Origin: UBA7672 sp963718145 | Lineage (GTDB): Bacteria > Pseudomonadota > Alphaproteobacteria > Caulobacterales > Hyphomonadaceae | Reading direction: 5' to 3' | Length of the DNA: 64,000 nt | Assembly (NCBI GenBank): GCA_963718145.1 | Contig: CAVQYJ010000023.1 | Location: 620,001-684,000, forward strand | Shown here: positions 17,695-26,892 of the stretch, piece after piece | Numbering within the stretch: the first letter of the stretch is position 1 | How the letters are laid out: every line of letters starts with the position of its first letter | Program-made: the position numbers and the translations under genes | The notes under the pieces: model-generated | The model's database searches: none | What the model saw: the letters and a program-made list of their open reading frames with translations, nothing else | Told to the model about the DNA's origin: nothing

Positions 17695-17838
17695 GACGCT
17701 GATCCTTCACCCCACACGACCGCCCGATGCCGGACCTACGCCTCTGCCGGGCGCCTGTTCCGGTCTTGCCTGTCATGTGTAGCAAAAGGATGTGTCGGGG
17801 CGAACCCCTGAAAAGCGCCGTAGGACGTTGCGTTTCCT

Positions 17839-18564
17839 TTAGAATACGCGCGGCCGGTCTTTCCGTTCTAGGTGCAGGCCACACTCTTCCTTCTTGAACC
17901 CCGCCCAGCGGCCCGAGCGGATGTCGTTGGGGTCTTCCGGCCGTACGGTGCACGGCCAGCAGCCGATGCTCGGATAGCCCTCGCCGACCAACGGATGGGC
18001 CGGCAGTTTCCTGTCGGCGAAATACTGCGCGACGTGTTCGTGGGTCCAGTCCGCCAGCGGATTGATCTTGTAGCGGCCTTCCGAGAACTCGACCACGGCA
18101 AGGTTCGCCCTGCCCCCGCCATGGAACCGCTTGCGGCCTGTGATCCACGCCTCGAAGCCCTTCAGCGCCGGCTCCAGCGGCAGCACCTTTCGCACTTCGC
18201 AGCACGCATCGGGATCAGTCTTGTTGAGCACGCCCTTGGGATCGACCGCCTTGATCGCCGCCGCATCGCCCGTGACGGTGCGGATATCCGACAGCTTCAG
18301 GAAGTCCTGCAGCGTGTCGCGGTATTGCAGCGTCTGATGGAAATGCATGCCGGTGTCGATGAAGACGATGGGCATGCCCGCATCGACCTCGGCGATCAGC
18401 CCCAGCATCGCCGCGCTTTCCGCCCCGAAGGACGAGACATAGGTGATGCTGCGGCCGAATTCGCGCACGGCGGCGGTGATGACCTCCTGCGCGCTCTTCC
18501 CGCGCAGCTCCGCATTGAGGCGGTCGACCTTCTGCTCGGGCGTTTCAACGATGGCGGCGTTCAT
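17839..18564 (-). CDS. cysH: Assimilatory adenylyl-sulfate (APS) reductase CysH
   Basis: 241 residues. The P-loop-like SFGAESAAML and the C-terminal KEECGLHLE with the redox-active Cys are those of the CysH family. The paired cysteines CC (PDACCEVRKVL) and CxxC (SIGCWPCTVRPED) bind a [4Fe-4S] cluster, which marks the APS-specific rather than PAPS-specific enzyme. It makes sulfite from activated sulfate using thioredoxin. It is the last gene of the cobA-DUF2849-GST-cysI-DUF934-cysH operon, overlapping the DUF934 gene by four bases (ATGA). Confidence 0.95.
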   Translation of the reverse strand: MNAAIVETPEQKVDRLNAELRGKSAQEVITAAVREFGRSITYVSSFGAESAAMLGLIAEVDAGMPIVFIDTGMHFHQTLQYRDTLQDFLKLSDIRTVTGDAAAIKAVDPKGVLNKTDPDACCEVRKVLPLEPALKGFEAWITGRKRFHGGGRANLAVVEFSEGRYKINPLADWTHEHVAQYFADRKLPAHPLVGEGYPSIGCWPCTVRPEDPNDIRSGRWAGFKKEECGLHLERKDRPRVF

Positions 18565-19059
18565 TCTGCGGCCTTGTCCTGAATCTTCCTGTGGCGCTTC
18601 TGGAAGATGGTGTCCTGCGTGTCGGAAGCTGCCTGGTAGAATTCTGAAAACTCGCGTGCGGAAAACTCGAAGACGCCTTCCGCATCCTGTTCCTCGATCA
18701 TCATGGCGTCGAACCCGGCGCGGATCATCAGGCGCAACTGGTCGCGCAGCACCTGGCCGATAGCGCGGATCTCGCCCTTGTAGCCGATCCGGCGACGCAG
18801 CATCTGCGCCTGCGAGAAGGCGCGCCCATCCGTGTATTTCGGGAAGGTCAGCTCGACGAGGTGAATGCTTTCGAGATGCGGCGCCAGCAGGGCGGGATCA
18901 TCGCTTGGCCCCAGCCGAACGCCGATCGACCGGTTGCGATGAAGCAGCTGCTCGTGCTCCGACAGAAACCGCCCGAGCGACACGGTGATGCATCCGCCCG
19001 GCGACAGCTCATGGCCATCCTCGGCAAACGCCCACACATCGTCGACGACCTTGCCCTGT

Positions 19060-19073
<14 letters not shown>
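18561..19073 (-). CDS. DUF934 family protein of the sulfate assimilation operon
   Basis: 170 residues from the ATG at 19073 (MPLLKQGKVVDDVWAF). The 14-base overlap with the sulfite reductase gene supports this start. The signature LVELTFPKYTDGRAFSQAQMLRRRIGYKGEIRAIGQVLRDQL is that of DUF934 proteins, which sit between sulfite reductase and cysH in many alpha- and betaproteobacteria. Their role is unproven; a delivery or assembly function for the reductases has been guessed from conserved synteny. Confidence 0.93.
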
Positions 19074-20720
<1,647 letters not shown>

Positions 20721-20721
<1 letters not shown>

Positions 20722-21353
20722 CAGGCGGCCTTCTTAGCGTGCTCGATGCCAAGGTCGGTCTCAACCCGGGTGACCCAGCGATGCACGGAGGGGAATTCGT
20801 TGAGGTCGAACCCGCCCTCGTGCGCCACGCGGGTGTAGGCGACAAGGCCGATATCGGCCAGCGTCACGCTCTGTCCCACGAAATAGTCCGAGAACGTCAG
20901 CTGCATCTCCATGACGCCGAGCGCCCGGCGCCCGCGCGCGAGAAGCTGCGGATCAAGCTCGTCGTCGGTCTGGTTCATGAACTTCTTCCGGAAGCGGCGC
21001 ACGGCGATGTAGGGCTCGTGCGAATACTGCTCCCAGAACAGCCAGCTCATCATCTTCGCCCGCTCGAACGGATCGACCGGGATCAGGTCCTGTCCGCGAT
21101 TGGTCTCGGCAAGGTAGAGCATGATGGCGTTCGACTGCGGCAGGATGCGGCCATCCGGCAGGCGCATCACCGGCACCTGGCCCGACGGGTTCATCTGCAT
21201 GAACGCATCCGAGCGCGTGCCGCCCTCGACCACGCTGATCTCGACCCAGTCATAGTCGACGTCGAGATATTCCGCCGTCCATTTGGTCTTGAGACAGTTG
21301 CCCGAGATCGAGTCGCCGTAGAGCGTCAGCTTGCTGATCGGACGGTTGGGCAT
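20721..21353 (-). CDS. Glutathione S-transferase family protein in the cys operon
   Basis: 210 residues from the ATG at 21353 (MPNRPISKLTLYGDSISGNC). The thioredoxin-like N-domain has MNPSGQVPVMRLPDGRILPQSNAIMLYLAE, with the cis-Pro and Gln-Ser glutathione contacts. The all-helical C-domain ends with DYFVGQSVTLADIGLVAYTRV, including the N-capping box. It is placed tightly inside the sulfate reduction operon: it abuts DUF2849 upstream and overlaps the sulfite reductase start downstream. Its substrate is unknown; a role in sulfur metabolism is suggested only by position. Confidence 0.9.
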
Positions 21354-21673
21354 CAGTTGTTCCCTGCCTGCTTGCCGAACATCGGGTGGGTGGTGGGGCC
21401 GGTCGCCCGGATGGTTTCGCGGATTGTCTCGCGGCCCGCAACCTTTCCCTCGGGCGTCACCTGCATGAAATAGGGATCGGCCACGCGCGTCTGGTCCTTC
21501 GCCGCCCATGCCAGGATGTCGAGAGCTCCCGCGCCGGTCAGCACTTCCGCATCGCCGAGCGCCTCCGACCAGGTGCGGTCCTTCGTCAGGTAGACCACGC
21601 GGCCCGAGGCCGAGAGCCACGCCGTGATGACTTTCGGAATGTCGGGTCCGAGCTTCGGCCGTTCCGAACTCAC
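21353..21673 (-). CDS. DUF2849 family protein
   Basis: 106 residues if it starts at GTG 21673, which overlaps the cobA stop as GTGA; the ATG at 21688 lies further inside cobA. The core KVITAWLSASGRVVYLTKDRTWSEALGDAEVL and the LAWAAKDQTRVADPYFMQV stretch define DUF2849, a small family found almost only between siroheme synthase and sulfite reductase genes in alphaproteobacteria. Function is unknown; a helper role for siroheme-dependent sulfite reduction is a synteny-based inference. Confidence 0.9.
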   Translation of the reverse strand: MSSERPKLGPDIPKVITAWLSASGRVVYLTKDRTWSEALGDAEVLTGAGALDILAWAAKDQTRVADPYFMQVTPEGKVAGRETIRETIRATGPTTHPMFGKQAGNN

Positions 21674-22533
21674 GACAGCATCCCCCACAGCGATGCCAGC
21701 GTCGGCTTCGCCTTGCCGTCAGACGATGCAGGCGCCGCCGCCTCGCGCTTCGCCAGCGCCGCCACCTCGCCGATGACCAGCAGCGCCGGACCCTGGATCC
21801 CGTTGACCTGGATGATCTCGGGAAGACTGCCCAGCGCGCCGAAGGCGGCGATCTGGTCGGCGCGCGTCGCGTTCTCCACCACCGCCACCGGCGTTGCCGG
21901 ATCACGCCCCGCCGCCACCAGCCGCGCGGCGATCACATCCGCCGTACCGACGCCCATGAACACCACCACCGTCTGGTTCGCACGCGCCAGCGCATGCCAG
22001 TCGAGATCCGGCTCTTCGCCCAGCGCCGCATGCCCCGTCACGAACGTCACCGCCTGCGCCATCTCCCTGTGCGTCAGTGGTATCTGCACCGCCGCCGCCA
22101 CGCCCAGCGCCGCCGACACCCCCGGCACAACCTGCACCTCCACCCCCGCAGCGCGCACCGCCTCCACCTCCTCGCCGCCACGCCCGAAGATGAACGGATC
22201 GCCGCCCTTGAGACGCACCACGCGCTTTCCCGCGCGCGCCGCCTCGATCATCTGGCGGTGGATGTCTTCCTGCGGAACCGAGTGCTCGCCCTTCGACTTG
22301 CCCACCGGCACGATCTGGGTCGACGCCGGGATCAGCGCCATCACGCCTGGGCCGACCAGCCGGTCAGCGAACACGATGTCGGCCTCGGCAATCAGCCGGG
22401 CCGCCTTCAGGGTCAGCAGGTCGGGATCGCCCGGGCCGGCCCCAACGAGCCACACACGACCGGCAGTCTTTGCGGCTTCTGCGCCCCCAGCCGTACGGAC
22501 AGAAGGCCGGGAGGCGGAATCGTCCGACATCAA
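21670..22533 (-). CDS. cobA: Uroporphyrinogen-III C-methyltransferase
   Basis: 287 residues (start 22533 or 22530). SAM-dependent methylation of uroporphyrinogen III to precorrin-2 is the first step of siroheme and B12 synthesis. The family blocks are intact: VWLVGAGPGDPDLLTLKAARLI, ADIVFADRLV, VVRLKGGDPFIFGRGGEEVEA and the VPGVSAALG loop. No CysG dehydrogenase/ferrochelatase domain is fused, so those steps must be encoded elsewhere. It leads the operon that also encodes siroheme-dependent sulfite reductase. Confidence 0.95.
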   Translation of the reverse strand: MMSDDSASRPSVRTAGGAEAAKTAGRVWLVGAGPGDPDLLTLKAARLIAEADIVFADRLVGPGVMALIPASTQIVPVGKSKGEHSVPQEDIHRQMIEAARAGKRVVRLKGGDPFIFGRGGEEVEAVRAAGVEVQVVPGVSAALGVAAAVQIPLTHREMAQAVTFVTGHAALGEEPDLDWHALARANQTVVVFMGVGTADVIAARLVAAGRDPATPVAVVENATRADQIAAFGALGSLPEIIQVNGIQGPALLVIGEVAALAKREAAAPASSDGKAKPTLASLWGMLS

Positions 22534-22553
22534 TCGGGCCCTTTAGTTTTTCT

Positions 22554-22592
22554 CACGCATGCGCATATAACACAGCGTGCGCTGGGCCCAAA
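22554..22592 (-). promoter_or_regulatory. Candidate promoter/operator of the cys reduction operon
   Basis: On the minus strand a TATATG (complement of 22564-22569) could serve as -10 with a weak TTTGGG -35 at 17 bases. It is flanked by the inverted half-sites CACGC (22554-22558) and GCGTG (22575-22579). It lies 20-60 bases upstream of cobA in the divergent region shared with a LysR gene. Confidence 0.25.
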
Positions 22593-22735
22593 CCAAGCAA
22601 GGGGCCGAGCGTTGTCCTAACCCGCCAGATGGCCGGACCAGGCCGTTGAAGCAATGAACAATTCCTAAGCCGCTCCATTAGCCGCCCTTACCTCCCCGCA
22701 ACTTCAGAAAATCTGCCAGAAAATCGATAATCCAG

Positions 22736-23665
22736 ATGGCCCAGGAAGACCGCCTCCCCGCCCTCAACGCCTTGCGCGCGTTCGAGGCCGCCGCCCGCCA
22801 CCTCTCCTTCACCCGCGCAGCGGAGGAACTGAGCGTGACGCCGGGCGCCATCAGCCAGCAGATCCGCCAGCTCGAAGAGTTCGCCGGCGCCCCGCTGTTC
22901 CGCCGCACCGGCCGCCAGGTCGTGCTCACGGACGCCGGCCTCGCCGCCCTGCCACTTCTCACCTCCGCCTTCGAGATGATGGCCGAAGCCGTCCACCACA
23001 TGCGCGCGCCCGCCCGGCGCGACCGGCTGATGATCTCCTCCGCGCCCTCCTTCGCCGCAAAATGGCTCGCGCCCCGGCTCGAGAAATTCCAGGAGCTGAA
23101 TCCGGAAGCCGAGGTCTGGGTCTCCGCCGACATCGCCATGACCGATTTCAATTCCTCGGACATCGACCTCGCCCTGCGCCACGGCAAGGGTATCTATGAG
23201 GGACTGCGCGCCGAGAAGATCATGTCGGAATCCGTCCTGCCCGTGTGCTCGCCCGACCTGATGGCGGGACCCCATCCCCTGCGCTCGCCGGCAGACCTCG
23301 CCCACCACGTTCTGTTGCACGACGAAAGCCCGGAGAACGATCCCTCGCGCCCCGACTGGAACGCCTGGCTCAAGGCGCGTGGCGTCACCACCGTCGACGG
23401 CAATCGCGGCCCACGCTTCACGCAGTCCTCGCTTGTCGTCGAGGCGGCGGCAGCCGGCCGCGGCGTGGCGCTCGCCAAGTTCGCCATCTCCTCCGGCGAC
23501 CTCGAACGTGGCCGCCTCATGGTTCCCTTTGCCGACGGGGCGTCCGACATCGATTTCGCCTACTGGATCGTCTACCCCAAATGGCGCACGCCCTCGAAAC
23601 TCGCCCGCACCTTCATGGCGTGGCTGAAGAGTGAAGCGCAGGCTTCCGAAGTGATCGGGGTCTGA
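22736..23665 (+). CDS. GcvA-type LysR-family transcriptional regulator
   Basis: 309 residues. The N-terminal helix-turn-helix LPALNALRAFEAAARHLSFTRAAEELSVTPGAISQQIRQLEE is that of the GcvA/AmpR branch of LysR regulators. A substrate-binding effector domain follows (SSDIDLALRHGKG, SSLVVEAAAAGRGVALA). It is divergent from the cobA-cysH operon, with 202 bases between the starts, so it is a candidate regulator of it. However, the GcvA branch typically controls amino acid or beta-lactamase genes and no CysB-like features were seen. Confidence 0.93.
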   Translation: MAQEDRLPALNALRAFEAAARHLSFTRAAEELSVTPGAISQQIRQLEEFAGAPLFRRTGRQVVLTDAGLAALPLLTSAFEMMAEAVHHMRAPARRDRLMISSAPSFAAKWLAPRLEKFQELNPEAEVWVSADIAMTDFNSSDIDLALRHGKGIYEGLRAEKIMSESVLPVCSPDLMAGPHPLRSPADLAHHVLLHDESPENDPSRPDWNAWLKARGVTTVDGNRGPRFTQSSLVVEAAAAGRGVALAKFAISSGDLERGRLMVPFADGASDIDFAYWIVYPKWRTPSKLARTFMAWLKSEAQASEVIGV

Positions 23666-23680
23666 CCCGGTACGCCGGGC

Positions 23681-24553
23681 TTATCTCAGGAATGCAAACC
23701 GCTGCGCCTCGCCGTCGGCGCCGACCTCGCACACCGAGTCGACAAGCATGTAGCCACGCCGGTCCTGCAGCCGCATGCGGCCGCGTAGCTCCAGTTCGCT
23801 GCCCTGATAGAAGTGCGGAGCGCCATCATAGCGGGCGGAATAGAAGTCGCGCTCCTGCGCCCTCTCCTGCGCCACGCGCATGCAGGAGCGTTCGGCGGCA
23901 TCGAAGTCCACTCGCGAAATGGCCCGCCGCCGCGTCTCCCATGGCGCGATCGCACGATCCACATGTGTCTCGTCGTTTTCTTCACGCGCAGCGAGACCGG
24001 GCTCGACAGCCGAACTCTCCGCCGTCTGGACCTCGCCCTGCGCGGCCGGCCGATCCTGCCCTGTCGGCTGGCGCGTGGCTTCTTCGCGCTGCCGGGCCAG
24101 CTCGGCCTGCCGGCTGGCCTGCTCGGCCTCAACGTCCCTGCGCAGCCGGGCCAGTCTCTGTTCCTCGACCGCCAGCTCCTTCGCGCGTGCATCGAGCTTT
24201 GCTTGCTGCAGCTTGAGCGCTTCGGCCTGCTTCACAAGCCGCGCCTGCTCCGCCTTCTGCGCCTCGGCCTGTTTCGCAAGCTGGGCCTGCTCGGCCCTGG
24301 CCTGATCCACCTTGGCCTTGTCGGCCGCCGCCCGCTTCAGGGCAGCCTGTTCCAACGCCTGCTTTTGCGCAGCCTGCTGTTCGGCCTTCTTCTGCGCCTG
24401 CTCGACCTGTTTCTGGATCTCGGCGCGCCGTGCCGCCTGTTCCTGCGTCGCCTGATAGCCGGGCGCGCCTTCGAGTTCCGGGACTTCCTGCGCCTGCGCG
24501 GCAAGGCATCCCAGCGCTGCCACGGCGCCTGCGATGAGCACGGCTCTGATCAT
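23681..24553 (-). CDS. Periplasmic coiled-coil protein
   Basis: 290 residues. A signal peptide (MIRAVLIAGAVAALGCLAAQAQ) is followed by an extended Gln/Ala/Lys/Glu-rich coiled coil (about 35-160) with repeats such as EQAQLAKQAEAQKAEQARLVKQ. A C-terminal globular region of about 80 residues contains two cysteines (ERSCMRVAQ and DSVCEVGAD), perhaps a disulfide. No family name can be given. It stands alone, converging with the LysR gene. Confidence 0.7.
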   Translation of the reverse strand: MIRAVLIAGAVAALGCLAAQAQEVPELEGAPGYQATQEQAARRAEIQKQVEQAQKKAEQQAAQKQALEQAALKRAAADKAKVDQARAEQAQLAKQAEAQKAEQARLVKQAEALKLQQAKLDARAKELAVEEQRLARLRRDVEAEQASRQAELARQREEATRQPTGQDRPAAQGEVQTAESSAVEPGLAAREENDETHVDRAIAPWETRRRAISRVDFDAAERSCMRVAQERAQERDFYSARYDGAPHFYQGSELELRGRMRLQDRRGYMLVDSVCEVGADGEAQRFAFLR

Positions 24554-24771
24554 CCGACATGCATGCCGGCAGCCCGCCCGAACCTCAGATGAACAGTCGA
24601 GTCAGGATGCTGGAACCCGCTGAAATCCCAGCTGCAATTTGCTCGTGTTGAGCCGCTCAATCGGGTTGTGGCCTTCGCCCTGCTGCAGCGGGCCGTCCCG
24701 CATCGCTTCCCTTGTCCGTGGTTGTCACTGGCCGCATCGCGCGGCATTGATGAAAAAAATGGAGCATGTTC

Positions 24772-25227
24772 ATGCCGATGCGAGGCATTCCGGTCGCGAA
24801 GGACGTCGCACACTGGTTCTCGCGCCTTGAGCCGGCGCAGCGAGCGGCGCTGGAAAAACTGCGCGCGCAGATCAGGGCCGCGGCGCCTGGCGCCGAGGAA
24901 GTCATCAGCTACGGCCAGCCCACCTTTGTGCTGCACGGCCATCTCGTGGCCTTCGGCGCGTTCAGGAACCATCTCAGCTTCTTCCCGATGAGTTCGACCC
25001 TGATCCGTGACATCCCCGAGGCGCAAGCCTTCGCGACATCGACCAGCACGATGCAGTTCCAGCCGGGCAAACCCATCCCCGCAGCGCTGATCAGGAAGAT
25101 CGTCAAAGCCCGCGTCGCGCAGAATCTCGAGATCGCGGACGCGCGTGCGGCGCGCAAGATGAAGACGAAGCGTGCGGCAAAGCCCGCAAGAAAACGGACT
25201 GCGTTGGGCGCGGCCAAGGATCGATAG
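24772..25227 (+). CDS. DUF1801 family protein
   Basis: 151 residues from ATG 24772, preferred over ATG 24766 because the GGAG at 24761-24764 is seven bases away. The core LEPAQRAALEKLRAQIRAAAPGAEEVISYGQPTFVLHGHLVAFGAFRNHLSFFP and IPAALIRKIVKARVAQNLE is the DUF1801 fold. This small alpha/beta family is related to CyaY-like proteins and its function is unknown. The C-terminal 25 residues are Lys/Arg-rich and could bind nucleic acid. The preceding 218 bases have no gene. Confidence 0.85.
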   Translation: MPMRGIPVAKDVAHWFSRLEPAQRAALEKLRAQIRAAAPGAEEVISYGQPTFVLHGHLVAFGAFRNHLSFFPMSSTLIRDIPEAQAFATSTSTMQFQPGKPIPAALIRKIVKARVAQNLEIADARAARKMKTKRAAKPARKRTALGAAKDR

Positions 25228-25230
25228 CCG

Positions 25231-25728
25231 TCAGTCGAAGTCCATCGCCGCTGCGTAGCGCGTTCCGTCCAGCTCCTTGAAGACCAGGGCATACGGCGTG
25301 GGCTTGTCGATATCGTCCTCGAACGCCTCGGATATGGCGGTGCGCACGCCCGGTATCGCCCACAGCGCCGGCTCGTCTCCATAGCCGATGAAGGCGAGCG
25401 GCTTGCCATCCAGCACGGGCCAGTCGAAGGGGTTGAAGGTCGCAAAGCCTGGCGTCGCCTCCAGCACCTCGGCTTCGAGATCAGGATCGGCGCCTTCGAG
25501 TTGCGTGTCGTGGAAGCTGAACCCGTCTTCGATGAAGGCTTTCAGGTTTCCGTTTGCGATGCACCGCGCACACACGGCCGGCCGGGTCACTGCGTAGATA
25601 TGGCCGACATAAAGCCAGACGCACGGGTCACCGCATACGCCGCACGGGTCATTCGACGCACGGAAGGATCCCCGCGCAGGATCATAAGCGCCTGGATGGA
25701 AGCGGAAGAAGGGCTGGTCCGCGCTCAT
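25231..25728 (-). CDS. CbrC (UPF0167) family protein
   Basis: 165 residues from the ATG at 25728 (MSADQPFFRFHPGAYDP). Two cysteine pairs (DPCGVCGDPC and VCARCIANG) could bind zinc. The order FxxHPGAYDPA, CxxC, CxxCIANG and the NPFDWPVLDGKPLAFIG block is typical of CbrC/UPF0167 proteins. One E. coli member is linked to colicin E2 tolerance, but the molecular role is unknown. It converges with the DUF1801 gene. Confidence 0.85.
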   Translation of the reverse strand: MSADQPFFRFHPGAYDPARGSFRASNDPCGVCGDPCVWLYVGHIYAVTRPAVCARCIANGNLKAFIEDGFSFHDTQLEGADPDLEAEVLEATPGFATFNPFDWPVLDGKPLAFIGYGDEPALWAIPGVRTAISEAFEDDIDKPTPYALVFKELDGTRYAAAMDFD

Positions 25729-25801
25729 TGTGGTCCCCTTCAAAGCAGAGGCCCCGCATCCGTTGCGGACGCGGGGCCAGAGCTCATCTCACCACAGGAA
25801 C

Positions 25802-26683
25802 CTACGCCAGCGCCTTGCTGAAGGTCGCCAGCAGGCGGCTCCAGGCGCGGTCGGCTTCGGCCTGGTTGAACACCTGGCTGTCGGGCGGGCACCAGCCATG
25901 GTCGGCGGCGTAGACCTCCACCTCGGCGGGAATCTTCGCCGCATCGAACGCAGCCTTGACCTTCTCCTTGGCGGTCGGATCGGTCTTGTCGTCGTTCTGC
26001 GCAACCGCGACCAGCACGCCCTTGGACTTCATCTGCGGAACCAGCAGGTGCGGGCTGGTCGGCTGCGCCGTGGCGAGGCCGCCGCCGTGGAACGAACCGC
26101 CGGACTTCACCCGGTCCGGAACGAACGCCATGGTGCGCATCACCAGCGGGCCGCCCATGCAGTAGCCGGTCGTGCCCACGCCCTTCGACGTGTTGACCTG
26201 CTTCTGCTTGTCGAGCCAGGCGATGGCGCCGGTCGCGTCCTTCCTGGTGTTCTCCGGATTTCCCGTCGCCGGGCCCATCAGGCCGACAAGGCGCGTGCGC
26301 ACCGGCGGGTCGGAGAATTTCTCCTTCGTCGCGTCGAACACCTGGCCCTTCTGGGCGCGGTAGAACGGGTTCACCGTCAGCACGGCATAGCCCGACTCGG
26401 CGAGACGCTTGCCCATGAGGCGGAAGGCCGGGCGCAGGCCCATGATGTCGGGCCACACCAGCACGGCCGGGTGCCTGCCGGATGAGGGCGCCGCGAAGTG
26501 CGCGTCCATCATGCCGTCGGCGGTGGCGACTTCCACTTCCTGCTCGACGACCGTGACGGCGTTCGGCGGGCTGGTCGTGCACGCGGCCAGCGCCGCCGCC
26601 GACATGACCCCGAAGCCGCGGCGAGACAGTTCGCCGGCGCTGAACTTCTCCTCATTGCTGTGTTCTGTGTGTTCGTCGCACAT
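25802..26683 (-). CDS. Dienelactone-hydrolase family protein, probably Tat-exported
   Basis: 293 residues from the ATG at 26683, with GGAGAG upstream. The N-terminus carries a twin-arginine motif SRRGFGV and a hydrophobic stretch ending AACTT, so export by Tat and perhaps lipidation is likely. The alpha/beta-hydrolase triad of DLH enzymes is visible: Cys nucleophile in GYCMGG, Asp in AQNDDKTD, His in ADHGWC. DLH enzymes open lactone rings (classically 4-carboxymethylenebut-2-en-4-olide); the natural substrate of exported members is usually unknown. Confidence 0.9.
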   Translation of the reverse strand: MCDEHTEHSNEEKFSAGELSRRGFGVMSAAALAACTTSPPNAVTVVEQEVEVATADGMMDAHFAAPSSGRHPAVLVWPDIMGLRPAFRLMGKRLAESGYAVLTVNPFYRAQKGQVFDATKEKFSDPPVRTRLVGLMGPATGNPENTRKDATGAIAWLDKQKQVNTSKGVGTTGYCMGGPLVMRTMAFVPDRVKSGGSFHGGGLATAQPTSPHLLVPQMKSKGVLVAVAQNDDKTDPTAKEKVKAAFDAAKIPAEVEVYAADHGWCPPDSQVFNQAEADRAWSRLLATFSKALA

Positions 26684-26892
26684 GGCCGTCTCTCCACCTT
26701 CGTTTTTTTGAGTCTGTTCAAGTCCGAGCGGGCTGACGCTACACGGTTTCCCCCAGGGCGGGCAATTCCGCCCGGCGCGCTCCCGGAAAGGTGAAGCCCG
26801 CCCCACGATTTTCGTCGCGGGACGCCCCGGCGGCGCTATGATGGCCGGCAGAGTCAGAGGCCGAAGGCCCGGTATTCCGTGGGAGATTCGCC

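Noticed and set aside
17797..17808. GGGG-CGAA-CCCC hairpin downstream of cysH as a terminator
   Set aside because: The stem is only four base pairs and neither side is followed by a clean T tract.
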